22,269 nt of DNA from DATFLS01 sp964413425 (lineage in GTDB: Bacteria; Fidelibacterota; JAANXI01), in NCBI GenBank assembly GCA_964413425.1, contig CAYPST010000068.1, forward strand, positions 1 to 22,269. The letters run 5' to 3'. Shown here piece by piece: positions 15,803-22,057 of the stretch (its first letter is position 1; each line of letters opens with the position of its first letter). A program made the translations under genes and the position numbers. The notes beneath the pieces were generated by a model. The model made no database searches and had not been told where the DNA came from. It saw only the letters and a list, made by a program, of their open reading frames with translations.

Positions 15803-16068
15803 GAAAGTGCTCACAAGCGCTGACAAGTAAAAGACGTCGGATAGCCGAATGTCGGGAGACAACAAAACAGGAACATTAGGTTCCACAAAGGAATCACAAA
15901 GTCTCACAAAGGAAAAGATTGCAAAATTCACATTGTGGAACTTTGTGTTGTACTTCGTGCAACTTTGTGCTCCTTCTTTCTCGGCTTTCACTGCCATGGC
16001 ACCTATGAACTCCCGCTTTTTCTTGCCAGTACTTGTAAGAACTTGTCAGCACTTGCCAGCACTTCACA
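15803..16068. repeat. Nested composite repeat: A forward, B forward, B reverse, A reverse
   Basis: A forward (AAGTGCTCAC, AAGCGCTGAC, AAGT) at 15805-15828, a conserved spacer with GTCGGATAGCCG, B forward (CACAAAGG, CACAAAGT, CACAAAGG) at 15881-15915, B reverse (ACTTTGTG, ACTTCGTG, ACTTTGTG) at 15931-15975, and A reverse (ACTTGTAAGA, ACTTGTCAGC, ACTTGCCAGC) at 16030-16063. The symmetric order allows a long imperfect stem-loop or cruciform. Confidence 0.8.
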
Positions 16069-16357
16069 ATACCTAAGCACAGTCCAGGCGTTTAATACGA
16101 ACCCGCCCGTACAATCCGTTCGTACATCAACGCCAGGGCAGAGAGATTCCGGGTGAAGAATATACTCAGTAGTATAAAAAACCCTATCTGCACACGTTTC
16201 ATAGATGACGAACTCGATTTTCTCCGAATATAGTTGAAGGGCTTGCCATATGAATCCATGCGAATGAAAGATCAAACTATAGGCAGATGATCTGTGAATT
16301 AACCAAGAACAGCCGAGATATCTAAATTATTAGTCGACCTTGGAGCTACACGAACTC

Positions 16358-16390
16358 CCACAAAGGATAACACAAAGTTCCACAAAGTAG
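16358..16390. repeat. B-type periodic repeat (CACAAAGTTC)
   Basis: CACAAAGGATAA, CACAAAGTTC and CACAAAGTAG in ~10-12 bp steps, forward orientation, without a matching reverse arm nearby. Confidence 0.7.
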
Positions 16391-16614
16391 AAAGAAAAGA
16401 ATAGGCGTAAGCAATAGGCAGCAAGGGTTAGAAAAGCACTCACACATCCTGACATAACAAGGTCCATGATCGTCCGTTGCCTGATCTTAACAGATACTAA
16501 CACCTAACCCACTACTTCCAATAACGTTAACACATATTCTCACTCAAGATGCAAAAAAAGCAGCCGATATACCCTATAGGAAGAAAGCAACCGTACCAAA
16601 CCTGGGAGGGTGTG

Positions 16615-17033
16615 ATGATACGGCGCTCAGATATACCGGCTGTTAAAAAAGATTTACTATGGAAACTGATAATTGTTCTCCCGATTTTCTGTCTTCTGCC
16701 CACCTTACTGGCCGGACAGGAATAATTCCAGTGGCGCATGAGTCCGGAGCCCATGATCAAGGATGGACTCTCCAATAATCATGCCGAACTCCATGTCATT
16801 TCCAGTATGTACTTGACGGCCAATCCGGAGCAGAGCACGGACTGGTGGAAAGCCGACCTGGCCACCTTCGGCCTGGGCATGGCCTGGGAAGTCAAAGACA
16901 GCTTCGTGCCCCGGGAAAAGCAGGCTATTGGGGCGGCGAAGGCTTTGCAAAAGGCGACCTGCTGGCTGATGCCCTGGGCATTGTCACCCACCGGCCAATG
17001 GGAACCCAGCCGGCGCTCAGAGAATACCTTTAA
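16615..17033 (+). pseudogene. YfiM/DUF2279-like lipoprotein or membrane protein, broken
   Basis: GGGAGGG sits 4 nt before ATG 16615, an excellent start. The first 36 codons encode a signal sequence (LLWKLIIVLPIFCLLPTLLA). An in-frame TAA follows at 16723-16725. The same frame then continues with HAELHVISSMYLTAN and FGLGMAWEVKDSFVPREK. Near 16920 the homology shifts by one frame to YWGGEGFAKGDLLADALGIV, ending at 17033. The H..SS.YLT / AWEVKDS / GGEGFAKGDLLADALG pattern resembles YfiM-type small envelope proteins. One nonsense codon and one frameshift make it a pseudogene, unless both are sequence errors. Confidence 0.65.
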
Positions 17034-17300
17034 CCGGCGGACTCTTGATTAGCCAGCCCGGGGAAGATTTTTCGGATGTGACCGGAAGAAATTTCCCCGG
17101 GAAGGCAGATTTTATCATTTATTGACATATTTTTCATTATGCATTGGGAATCCAAGCATAAGTCACGATACTTCTATGAAAATCAATCGGTTAATGATAC
17201 AAAAATATCTGGTACGAAATGCAGGAATGATTTTTGTCATTATATAGTGCGAATTCCATGAATATTCAAGGAGCCATCCTTACGCACAGGGGATAATGAC
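17034..17300. other. Spacer, nothing recognised
   Basis: AT-rich intergenic sequence between two degraded ORFs. No repeat, RNA or promoter was recognised. Confidence 0.4.
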
Positions 17301-17492
17301 ATGTGGATCTTTTTATTTTTTCTGCCATGAGGCATATTTGGAGTCCTGGTTATGGCCGTCCTTGCTGCCAGCGGAAGGTCAGACCTGAAAATGGAAGATA
17401 CCAGTTATTACGCCGCACTTCAAAAGAGCAACGGTGGTAATGACGGTGAACCGGCACGGCTTGAGCGGCTGGCCGCTGTGAGTAGAAAGTAG
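17301..17492 (+). pseudogene. Small single-pass membrane protein ORF with internal TGA
   Basis: ATG 17301 lies 8 nt after AGGGG. The frame reads MWIFLFFLP, then TGA (17328-17330), then GIFGVLVMAVLAASGRSDLK, continuing to a TAG at 17490 (63 residues if read through). The two hydrophobic parts together make one natural transmembrane helix followed by a hydrophilic tail, so the TGA looks like a recent nonsense mutation rather than the true end. I recognise no family. The ORF may also be chance; the start and hydrophobic pattern are the only support. Confidence 0.35.
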
Positions 17493-17581
17493 AAGTGATC
17501 GCAAGTTCTTTCATGTGCTCACAAGTGCTCTCAAGATCATGCGTCCCCACGATATTTCTTGTTAGAACTTGTCGGAACTTT
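17493..17581. repeat. A-type repeat hairpin, forward then reverse
   Basis: Forward units (GCAAGTTCTT, CATGTGCTCA, CAAGTGCTCT) at 17500-17534 face reverse units (CTTGTTAGAACTTGTCGGAA) at 17559-17578. It ends at the PIN-domain gene stop codon, the position expected of a terminator-like element for leftward transcription. Confidence 0.7.
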
Positions 17582-18023
17582 ATTTTGTGTATTCTTCCGG
17601 AGTGAGCGCCTGTATTGAAGTCCTTCCCTCAAAATGTTTTTTGTTCCAGGTTACAATGGCACCGGCATCGTACTCCTCCGCAGTATGCAGGAATACCGCA
17701 TCTCCCCAGGTCATTTTGCGTTCAAACAGGTTAAATAATGCAGTGCTGAATTGCTCAAACCAGTCAATGGCAAGTTGCGTATGTAATCCCTATGGTTCGA
17801 GTATTTGCACCTCGTATGCGTTATTGAAGTGATACATCCGGCGCTTCAGTTCTCTTGGTGACAGATTAAATGAAGAAATGCCACATAATTCAAATAGGGA
17901 GAAGAGGGAAAAGCCGGCCTCTATCGTCGATAGCCGAGCAAAAAACGCCTGATTTGCGGGGTAACGGTGGTCTCCGGGGAAGAAACGATCAATAATAAAC
18001 ACGTTAGTATCGAGCAAGACCAT
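17580..18023 (-). pseudogene. VapC-like PIN-domain toxin with internal TAG
   Basis: From ATG 18023 the frame encodes MVLLDTNVFIIDRFFPGDH with Asp5 as the first PIN acidic residue and Glu45 in LFELCG as the second. A TAG occurs at codon 78 (17790-17792). The same frame then continues with GLHTQLAIDWFEQF, TWGDAVFLHTAEEYDAGAIV and TWNKKHFEG to a TAA at 17580. TWGDAVFLHTA and VTWNKKHF are the expected C-terminal PIN blocks with further acidic residues. PIN toxins are ribonucleases paired with a cognate antitoxin. Read through, the protein would be about 147 residues, a normal PIN length. The truncated 77-residue product would lack half of the active site. The antitoxin end overlaps the start by 20 nt. 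Confidence 0.8.
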
Positions 18024-18108
18024 ATTCGTCGTCTCTCATAGCACGCCCAAATTCCTCGAGTGACTGATACGGCATTTGATCTGCAATCAGATTCGGTTGT
18101 GAGATATT
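18004..18108 (-). pseudogene. C-terminal remnant of a VapB-like antitoxin
   Basis: The frame overlapping the PIN gene start encodes PNLIADQMPYQSLEEF, then GRAMRDDEYGLARY and a TAA at 18004-18006, 20 nt inside the PIN gene. This overlap is typical of antitoxin-toxin pairs. Upstream the frame meets a TAG at about 18109 and the DNA changes to a four-helix-bundle gene, so the DNA-binding part of the antitoxin is missing. Confidence 0.5.
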
Positions 18109-18406
18109 CTAAATCCTCAGCAACATACATCATGCTTCTAACTTCACCGCGGGATCCTTTGCTCAGAGATAAAAACCGGGCAAACTCTGTATCTCCAACT
18201 CGCTCATAGCCTTCGGCTATGTTATTCAGTATCGATATAGCTGCCCTTTGCACTTGATCCCGAAAGCCGAAGTCTCTTTCGGACGGAGAGCCAACACCAA
18301 ACGAATTGTAAATTCTGGAAACTAGTTTTCTGGATTGCGGCCAGATTCTCAAATCCTCAAACTTCTCCCCTTTCTCCATATACCCCTTTTTTGCATCTTT
18401 TGACAT
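18108..18406 (-). pseudogene. Four-helix-bundle protein (S23/IVS family), C-terminus replaced
   Basis: Start at ATG 18406 or, more family-like, ATG 18379. The sequence FEDLRIWPQSRKLVSRIYNS, RDQVQRAAISILNNIAEG, EFARFLSLSKGSRGE and YVAEDLEYLTTE is the classic four-helix-bundle (23S rRNA intervening-sequence) family. Identity ends at LEYLTTE, after which the frame runs through the antitoxin remnant and the PIN gene in the wrong frame to 17921. About 30 C-terminal residues are lost. A fragment carrying exactly this missing end, but from a different copy (EDSEYLTAE), lies at 19352-19477. The function of the family is not established. Confidence 0.82.
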
Positions 18407-18436
18407 TTGACCTTCGACTTTTTAGACCTTCGACTA
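18406..18436. repeat. GACCTTCGAC-type repeat
   Basis: TTTGACCTTCGACTTTTTAG and ACCTTCGACTA. The complementary, longer tract (GTCGAAAGTC, AAAAGCCAAA, GGTCAAAAGT, CCGAGGTCTG, AAAGTC) is at 19303-19353. The pair flanks the TumA/TumE-like genes in inverted orientation and abuts both four-helix-bundle fragments. Confidence 0.6.
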
Positions 18437-18458
18437 ATTACGAGTACTGCTTCATCCA

Positions 18459-18872
18459 TCATCTGGAAATATGAGTACTGTCACCAGTGTTTTCTAATTC
18501 TGTGGTTACAAGTTCCAGCACATCCTCCAACGTGACCGGTTCATGCGGTTCTACATCCTCTTCCTTCCCCTTATGCACGTGATGAGGATGTGTGGTTATT
18601 TCAGGATGGTGCGGCGCGTTGTCCCAACGCTGGCGCAATGGGCCATTGGCATCCTGCCAGTGAAAGCTGTACTTGGTTACCCGCACAGCCTTTTCTTGAA
18701 CATCAAACCGTTCGAATATCTCCAACAGGCTTCCGTCGATTAGCGTCAAACGATACCGCAACAGTCCCTGCTTTCCCTGTACTTCTTCCCGCACCATATT
18801 CCAGTGGGTTACCGTTTGGTGACTGATGATAAGTGCCTGGACGTGAGCCAGTTAATCGGCAGCATCTTTCAC
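18459..18872 (-). pseudogene. TumE-like (DUF6516) toxin with stop at codon 7
   Basis: The gene starts at GTG 18872, whose GTGA overlaps the TGA stop of the upstream partner, the usual coupling of toxin-antitoxin genes. Codons 1-6 read MKDAAD, codon 7 is TAA (18852-18854), and the frame continues LAHVQALIISHQTVTHWN into the ATG at 18797 and the recognisable domain LTLIDGSLLEIFERF, KYSFHWQDANG, RWDNAPHH. These are the marks of the TumE toxin family. If codon 7 was Tyr (TAT/TAC) the intact protein has 137 residues. Reinitiation at ATG 18797 would give 112 residues lacking the N-terminal helix. Toxin activity is inferred from the family only. Confidence 0.75.
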
Positions 18873-19168
18873 ACGGCCTTCTCTAACATCTGAATCTTCT
18901 TTAGAAGATCCGTACGAAGTTCAAAGACGCCAGCCCACTCAAAGAAGTCCATATCGTCCCCTAGTTCCCCAGCCTCGAAGCGCCTGTAAAACGTCTCCGA
19001 ATCCATCTCATAACGATCTTCAAATGTCTGCAACGTCCTTTCATAACGACTTAGACGGAGCCGATGTTCGCTCAGTACAGCCTCCAAAAGCTTATTTAAG
19101 ACACGATCCAGAGCGGCTTTGTCTTCATAAGCTTGCTTTAGTACTTCTAATTTCTGCAATGTATTCAT
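18869..19168 (-). CDS. TumA-like antitoxin partner
   Basis: 99 residues from ATG 19168. The GTG at 19171 is in frame, but AGGA lies 7 nt from the ATG. The largely helical protein has a long N-terminal charged helix (EVLKQAYEDKAALDRVLNKL) and the C-terminal block YEMDSETFYRRFEAGELGDD, then MDFFEWAGVFEL, the signature of the small proteins encoded directly before TumE-family genes. It ends GTGTGA with a 4-nt overlap to the toxin start. It appears intact although the toxin is not. Its role as antitoxin is inferred from pairing and family. Confidence 0.75.
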   Translation of the reverse strand: MNTLQKLEVLKQAYEDKAALDRVLNKLLEAVLSEHRLRLSRYERTLQTFEDRYEMDSETFYRRFEAGELGDDMDFFEWAGVFELRTDLLKKIQMLEKAV

Positions 19169-19302
19169 CACCTGTTCCTATGTACCTACCTCTCCGAAAT
19201 TCGATGCCTTAACATTCTAGGATAACTATAGTAAAGAGTTCCCGGAGGTGCAAATCGCTTCTTTGCGTGGAGATGCTTGAAATGGTCGATAGTCCAAGGT
19301 CT

Positions 19303-19353
19303 TGATAGTCGAAAGTCAAAAGCCAAAGGTCAAAAGTCCGAGGTCTGAAAGTC
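19303..19353. repeat. GTCAAAGGTC-type repeat, inverted to 18406
   Basis: AGTCGAAAGTC, AAAAGCCAAAGGTC, AAAAGTCCGAGGTC and TGAAAGTC in roughly 10-bp steps. It begins at the stop codon of the four-helix-bundle fragment (19352). Confidence 0.6.
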
Positions 19354-19477
19354 AAAGATCTTTCTTGAGATATTTGATGAGTGAAGAGATGCCTTTTGAT
19401 ATTCCGATTGTTTCGTCCCTTATTTCGTTGGCAATTTCTGCAGTAAGATATTCTGAATCTTCGTACGAATTTACCTG
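19352..19477 (-). pseudogene. Four-helix-bundle protein, C-terminal fragment
   Basis: The leftward frame reads SYEDSEYLTAEIANEIRDET, then IGISKGISSLIKYLKKDL and a TGA at 19352-19354. This is the last helix of the S23-type four-helix-bundle family. Upstream, the frame runs directly into a B-type repeat (CACAAAGTAGC), so the first three helices are gone. It is not simply the missing end of the copy at 18108-18406, because it lies on the wrong side of it and the overlapping residues differ. Confidence 0.72.
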
Positions 19478-19482
19478 GCAGA

Positions 19483-19615
19483 TACTTTGTGCTACTTTGT
19501 GATACACTTGGTGTCACTTTGTGATCCTGCTTTTTCTGCCAAGCAAAAACAGTGAGTTATCCGGATCTTGTGAGAACTTGTAGGCACTTGCGAGAACTTG
19601 TCAGCACTTGTTTTT
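19483..19615. repeat. Composite repeat: B reverse, A reverse
   Basis: B reverse (ACTTTGTGCT, ACTTTGTGAT, ACTTTGTGATC) at 19486-19525 and A reverse (CTTGTGAGAA, CTTGTAGGCA, CTTGCGAGAA, CTTGTCAGCA, CTTG) at 19567-19611. The reverse-complement spacer shares AAGATCCGGATAACT with AAGATCCGGCAAACT at 21313, showing the parts belong to one element. It abuts the break point of the four-helix-bundle fragment. Confidence 0.75.
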
Positions 19616-19710
19616 GCCAACTGCCTGTCGCCAACCGTCACCAGATCTTCGATCAGCTCCCCCCTGATGGCAAACCTAACCACGCCGGTTGAAATTCCGA
19701 TTTTGACGAT

Positions 19711-19962
19711 GAAAGATCCCATTCAGTTCGTGTAAAATCATATTATGTGACTGTCAGATCCCATTCAGCGAATGTAAGATCGCATTATGTGATTGTTAGA
19801 TCATATTCAGCGAATGTAAGATGCCATTCACCTAATGTAAGATATTAATAAGTGACTGTAAGATCACATTTAGCTAATGTAAGATCGCATAAAGTGATTG
19901 TAAGATCATATTCACCCGTTGTAAGATCCGATTATGGCGGTGTAAGATGTCAATATGGCAGT
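19711..19962. repeat. Twelve-copy 21-bp tandem repeat array
   Basis: Twelve consecutive 21-bp units without a single insertion or deletion, each starting GTAAGATC or a close variant. The second half alternates mainly between CATTCAGCGAAT-like (units 1, 3, 5, 6, 8, 10) and CATTATGTGATT-like (units 2, 4, 7, 9, 11, 12). A degraded thirteenth unit follows to about 19983. The units differ by many substitutions yet keep exact register. All reading frames have stops within the array, so it is not an intact protein repeat today. It is flanked by A/B composite repeats on both sides. Confidence 0.92.
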
Positions 19963-19983
19963 AAAAAACCGTATTATGCGTTC

Positions 19984-20105
19984 TGACAAGTGCTCACAAG
20001 TTCTTTCAAGAAAGAAATGTCGGATTTCCGGACCTTGGGAGCAATAAAGAAGGAACACAAAGTTTCACTAAGTACTCCACAAAGTCTCACCAAGTATTTT
20101 ATCAA
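19984..20105. repeat. Composite repeat: A forward, B forward
   Basis: A forward (CAAGTGCTCA, CAAGTTCTTT, CAAG) at 19986-20010, a spacer with ATGTCGGATTTCCGGACC that matches the spacer of the 15803 element, and B forward (CACAAAGTTTCA, CTAAGTACTC, CACAAAGTCTCA, CCAAGT) at 20058-20096. Confidence 0.8.
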
Positions 20106-20106
20106 G

Positions 20107-20282
20107 TGCCCACTGCCAATTGCCAACTGCCTACTGCCAACTGCCTACTGCCNNNNNNNNNNNNNNNNNNNNNNNNNNNNNNNNNNNNNNNNNNNNNNNN
20201 NNNNNNNNNNNNNNNNNNNNNNNNNNNNNNNNNNNNNNNNNNNNNNNNNNNNTGCCAACTGCCTACTGCCAACTGCCTACTG
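20107..20282. repeat. C-type tandem repeat (AACTGCCTACTGCC), interrupted by gap
   Basis: CTGCCAATTGCCAACTGCC, TACTGCC and similar units stand on both sides of the N-run. The tract provides the TAG stop codon of the decarboxylase gene at 20277-20279. The identical sequence on the two edges suggests the assembler could not resolve the tract. Confidence 0.85.
20153..20252. other. Assembly gap (100 N)
   Basis: Exactly 100 undetermined bases, the usual placeholder for a scaffold gap of unknown size. Linkage of the decarboxylase gene to the rest of the window depends on this join. Confidence 0.98.
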
Positions 20283-21230
20283 CCCTAACACGCTCCGAAA
20301 GTACTCGATCGTCTTCTCCAACCCTGCATCCCTGGGAGTATCCGGACTCCAGTCCAGTTGTTCCCGGGCCAGGGTGATGTCCGGTCTCCGGCGGGCGGGG
20401 TCGTTCGCCGGCAGCGGTTCATAAGTGAGCTCGCTTTCGGAACCGGTGAGGGCGATGATGTCTTCGGCCAGCTGTTTGATGGACACTTCCCCGGGATGGC
20501 CGAGATTGATGGGGCCGGTTACTTCGTCATCGCTGTTCATGAGCCGGACCATGCCTTCGATCATATCATCCACATAGCAGAAACTGCGGGTCTGGGTGCC
20601 GTCGCCGTAAATGGTGACCGGGGTATTCTGCAGCGCCTGCATGATGAAGTTGCTCACCACCCGGCCGTCGCCGGGGTGCATCCTTGGGCCGTAGGTATTG
20701 AAAATGCGGGCGACTTTAATGGACAGGTTGTGCTGACGATGATAGTCGAAAAAGAGGGTCTCTGCGCAGCGCTTGCCTTCGTCGTAGCAGGACCGCCGTC
20801 CGATGGGATTGACGTGTCCCCAGTAGTCTTCCGTCTGGGGATGCACTTCCGGGTCGCCGTACACTTCGCTGGTGGAAGCCTGGAGAATCTTGATCTTCAG
20901 CCGCTTGGCCAGTCCCAGCATGTTGATGGCCCCGTGCACGGAGGTCTTCGCAGTCTGGACCGGATCATGTTGATAATGCACCGGCGAGGCGGGACAGGCC
21001 AGGTTGTAGATTTCATCCACTTCCACATACAGCGGGAACGTGATGTCGTGCCGCAGGACTTCGAAGTAGGGATTCTCCATGAGATGGGCGATGTTGGCCT
21101 TTCGTCCGGTATAGAAATTATCGACACAGAGGACGTCATGGCCCTCCTGCACCAACCGTTCGCAGAGATGGGAGCCCAGGAATCCGGCCCCGCCGGTGAC
21201 CAGGATGCGTTTACGGATGTAATCGTTCAT
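20277..21230 (-). CDS. UDP-glucuronate decarboxylase (UDP-xylose synthase)
   Basis: 317 residues, extended short-chain dehydrogenase family. It oxidises and decarboxylates UDP-glucuronate to UDP-xylose using bound NAD. Visible marks are the Rossmann motif GGAGFLG (13-19), VDNFYTGRK (37-44), LACPASPVHYQHDPVQT (78-93) characteristic of the decarboxylase branch, STSEVYGDP (119-127) with the active-site Glu122, the catalytic YxxxK as Tyr149-Lys153, RIFNTYGPRM (175-184) and DDMIEGMVRLM. The start is ATG 21230; no SD is evident. The stop codon lies within the C-type repeat. It makes a nucleotide sugar for surface glycan synthesis, the opposite direction to xylose catabolism by xylAB. No glycosyltransferase neighbour is intact here. 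Confidence 0.93.
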   Translation of the reverse strand: MNDYIRKRILVTGGAGFLGSHLCERLVQEGHDVLCVDNFYTGRKANIAHLMENPYFEVLRHDITFPLYVEVDEIYNLACPASPVHYQHDPVQTAKTSVHGAINMLGLAKRLKIKILQASTSEVYGDPEVHPQTEDYWGHVNPIGRRSCYDEGKRCAETLFFDYHRQHNLSIKVARIFNTYGPRMHPGDGRVVSNFIMQALQNTPVTIYGDGTQTRSFCYVDDMIEGMVRLMNSDDEVTGPINLGHPGEVSIKQLAEDIIALTGSESELTYEPLPANDPARRRPDITLAREQLDWSPDTPRDAGLEKTIEYFRSVLGQ

Positions 21231-21289
21231 GGATCGAGGTTGATGTTGAGCAATAGTGGACTGATTGAAACACTGAAAATCACTGATTA

Positions 21290-21391
21290 ATCAAGTGCTG
21301 GCAAGTGTTGACAAGATCCGGCAAACTGACGGTTTTTTCTTGCCAGAACTTGCCAATACTTGTATGAACTTGTGAGCACTTATGATTCTGT
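21290..21391. repeat. A-type repeat hairpin, forward then reverse
   Basis: Forward CAAGTGCTGG, CAAGTGTTGA, CAAGATCCGG, CAAACT (21294-21329) faces reverse CTTGCCAGAA, CTTGCCAATA, CTTGTATGAA, CTTGTGAGCA, CTT (21340-21382) around a T-run of six. It lies upstream of the leftward decarboxylase gene. Confidence 0.75.
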
Positions 21392-22057
21392 GATCCTTTT
21401 TAATTACACCAGAATCCCGATATTTAAGATGTATTCTTTTCAGTGTTTTCGGTGTTTTTCAGTGTTGAATTTTGAACTTTTGAATTCTCCAGTTCTTGTC
21501 TTCTTGCAATCTTGATACGGCTTCGCCACCTCACTCCCATCAAGTGGCAAAGTGGCGAATGCCAACCTCCGATTTGACCAAACTTTCCGGCAATATTCCC
21601 TGGGAGTAGAGATACAAATAGGACTTGAGATCTGATCGATACGTCACACCATGATACTGCGCACCCGGCACCGGGACTTATTTTCCGGGATACTCAGTAC
21701 TCCTCCACAATCGAATACAAAAATGCGATATCCACGAACGCAAAAGGCTCATATATCGCTGAGATTCCAGTTCCCCCCCCAGGTCGAACACTACATCGTT
21801 TATTTTTTTAAACACGTAATTGGTTATAATTTAATTTCATTATACCGTATAGAAATTCAATTGTCAAATGGAATATTTGTTATGCTTTGAATAATTCTGC
21901 GTTTATGTGTTATTCTATGTAAATTTTCAGTAAAATCAGCATATTAGGCTACAATTTTTTATACTAAAGTTTTCGGATCTTGTGTCGATAATATTTAATT
22001 TATTTAACCCTGAGGGTTTATTCTATCTCTTTAGTTTTTCAATTGGTTAGGTTAATA
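21392..22057. other. Gene-free region, nothing recognised
   Basis: AT-rich with a few TTTCAGTGTT-like units at 21439-21473. One 79-codon ORF (21651-21890) has no SD and no recognisable motif, so I do not call it. Confidence 0.5.

Larger units (their letters stand above)
15674..16614. other. Gene-free region with nested inverted repeats
   Basis: No gene is supported; the short ORFs here overlap repeat arms. It holds the composite repeat 15803-16068 and a B-type tract at 16358-16390. Confidence 0.6.

Noticed and set aside
16003..16275. 90-codon leftward ORF
   Set aside because: Its C-terminal part is translated A-type repeat, and no conserved motif is present.
16615..18872. Alternative genetic code or stop-codon recoding
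   Set aside because: TAA, TAG and TGA each interrupt a different gene, while the intact genes (xylA, xylB, sulfatases, decarboxylase) use stops normally. Decay or sequence error is simpler.
19711..19983. 21-bp array as a CRISPR
   Set aside because: Units are contiguous 21-mers with no unique spacers of regular length, and no cas gene is present.
19711..19983. 21-bp array as a plasmid iteron origin
   Set aside because: No Rep gene, DnaA boxes or partition genes were seen nearby, and the units are more diverged than typical iterons. Kept only as an open idea in the findings.
21651..21890. 79-codon rightward ORF
   Set aside because: No SD, odd composition, no family resemblance, and it lies in an AT-rich spacer.
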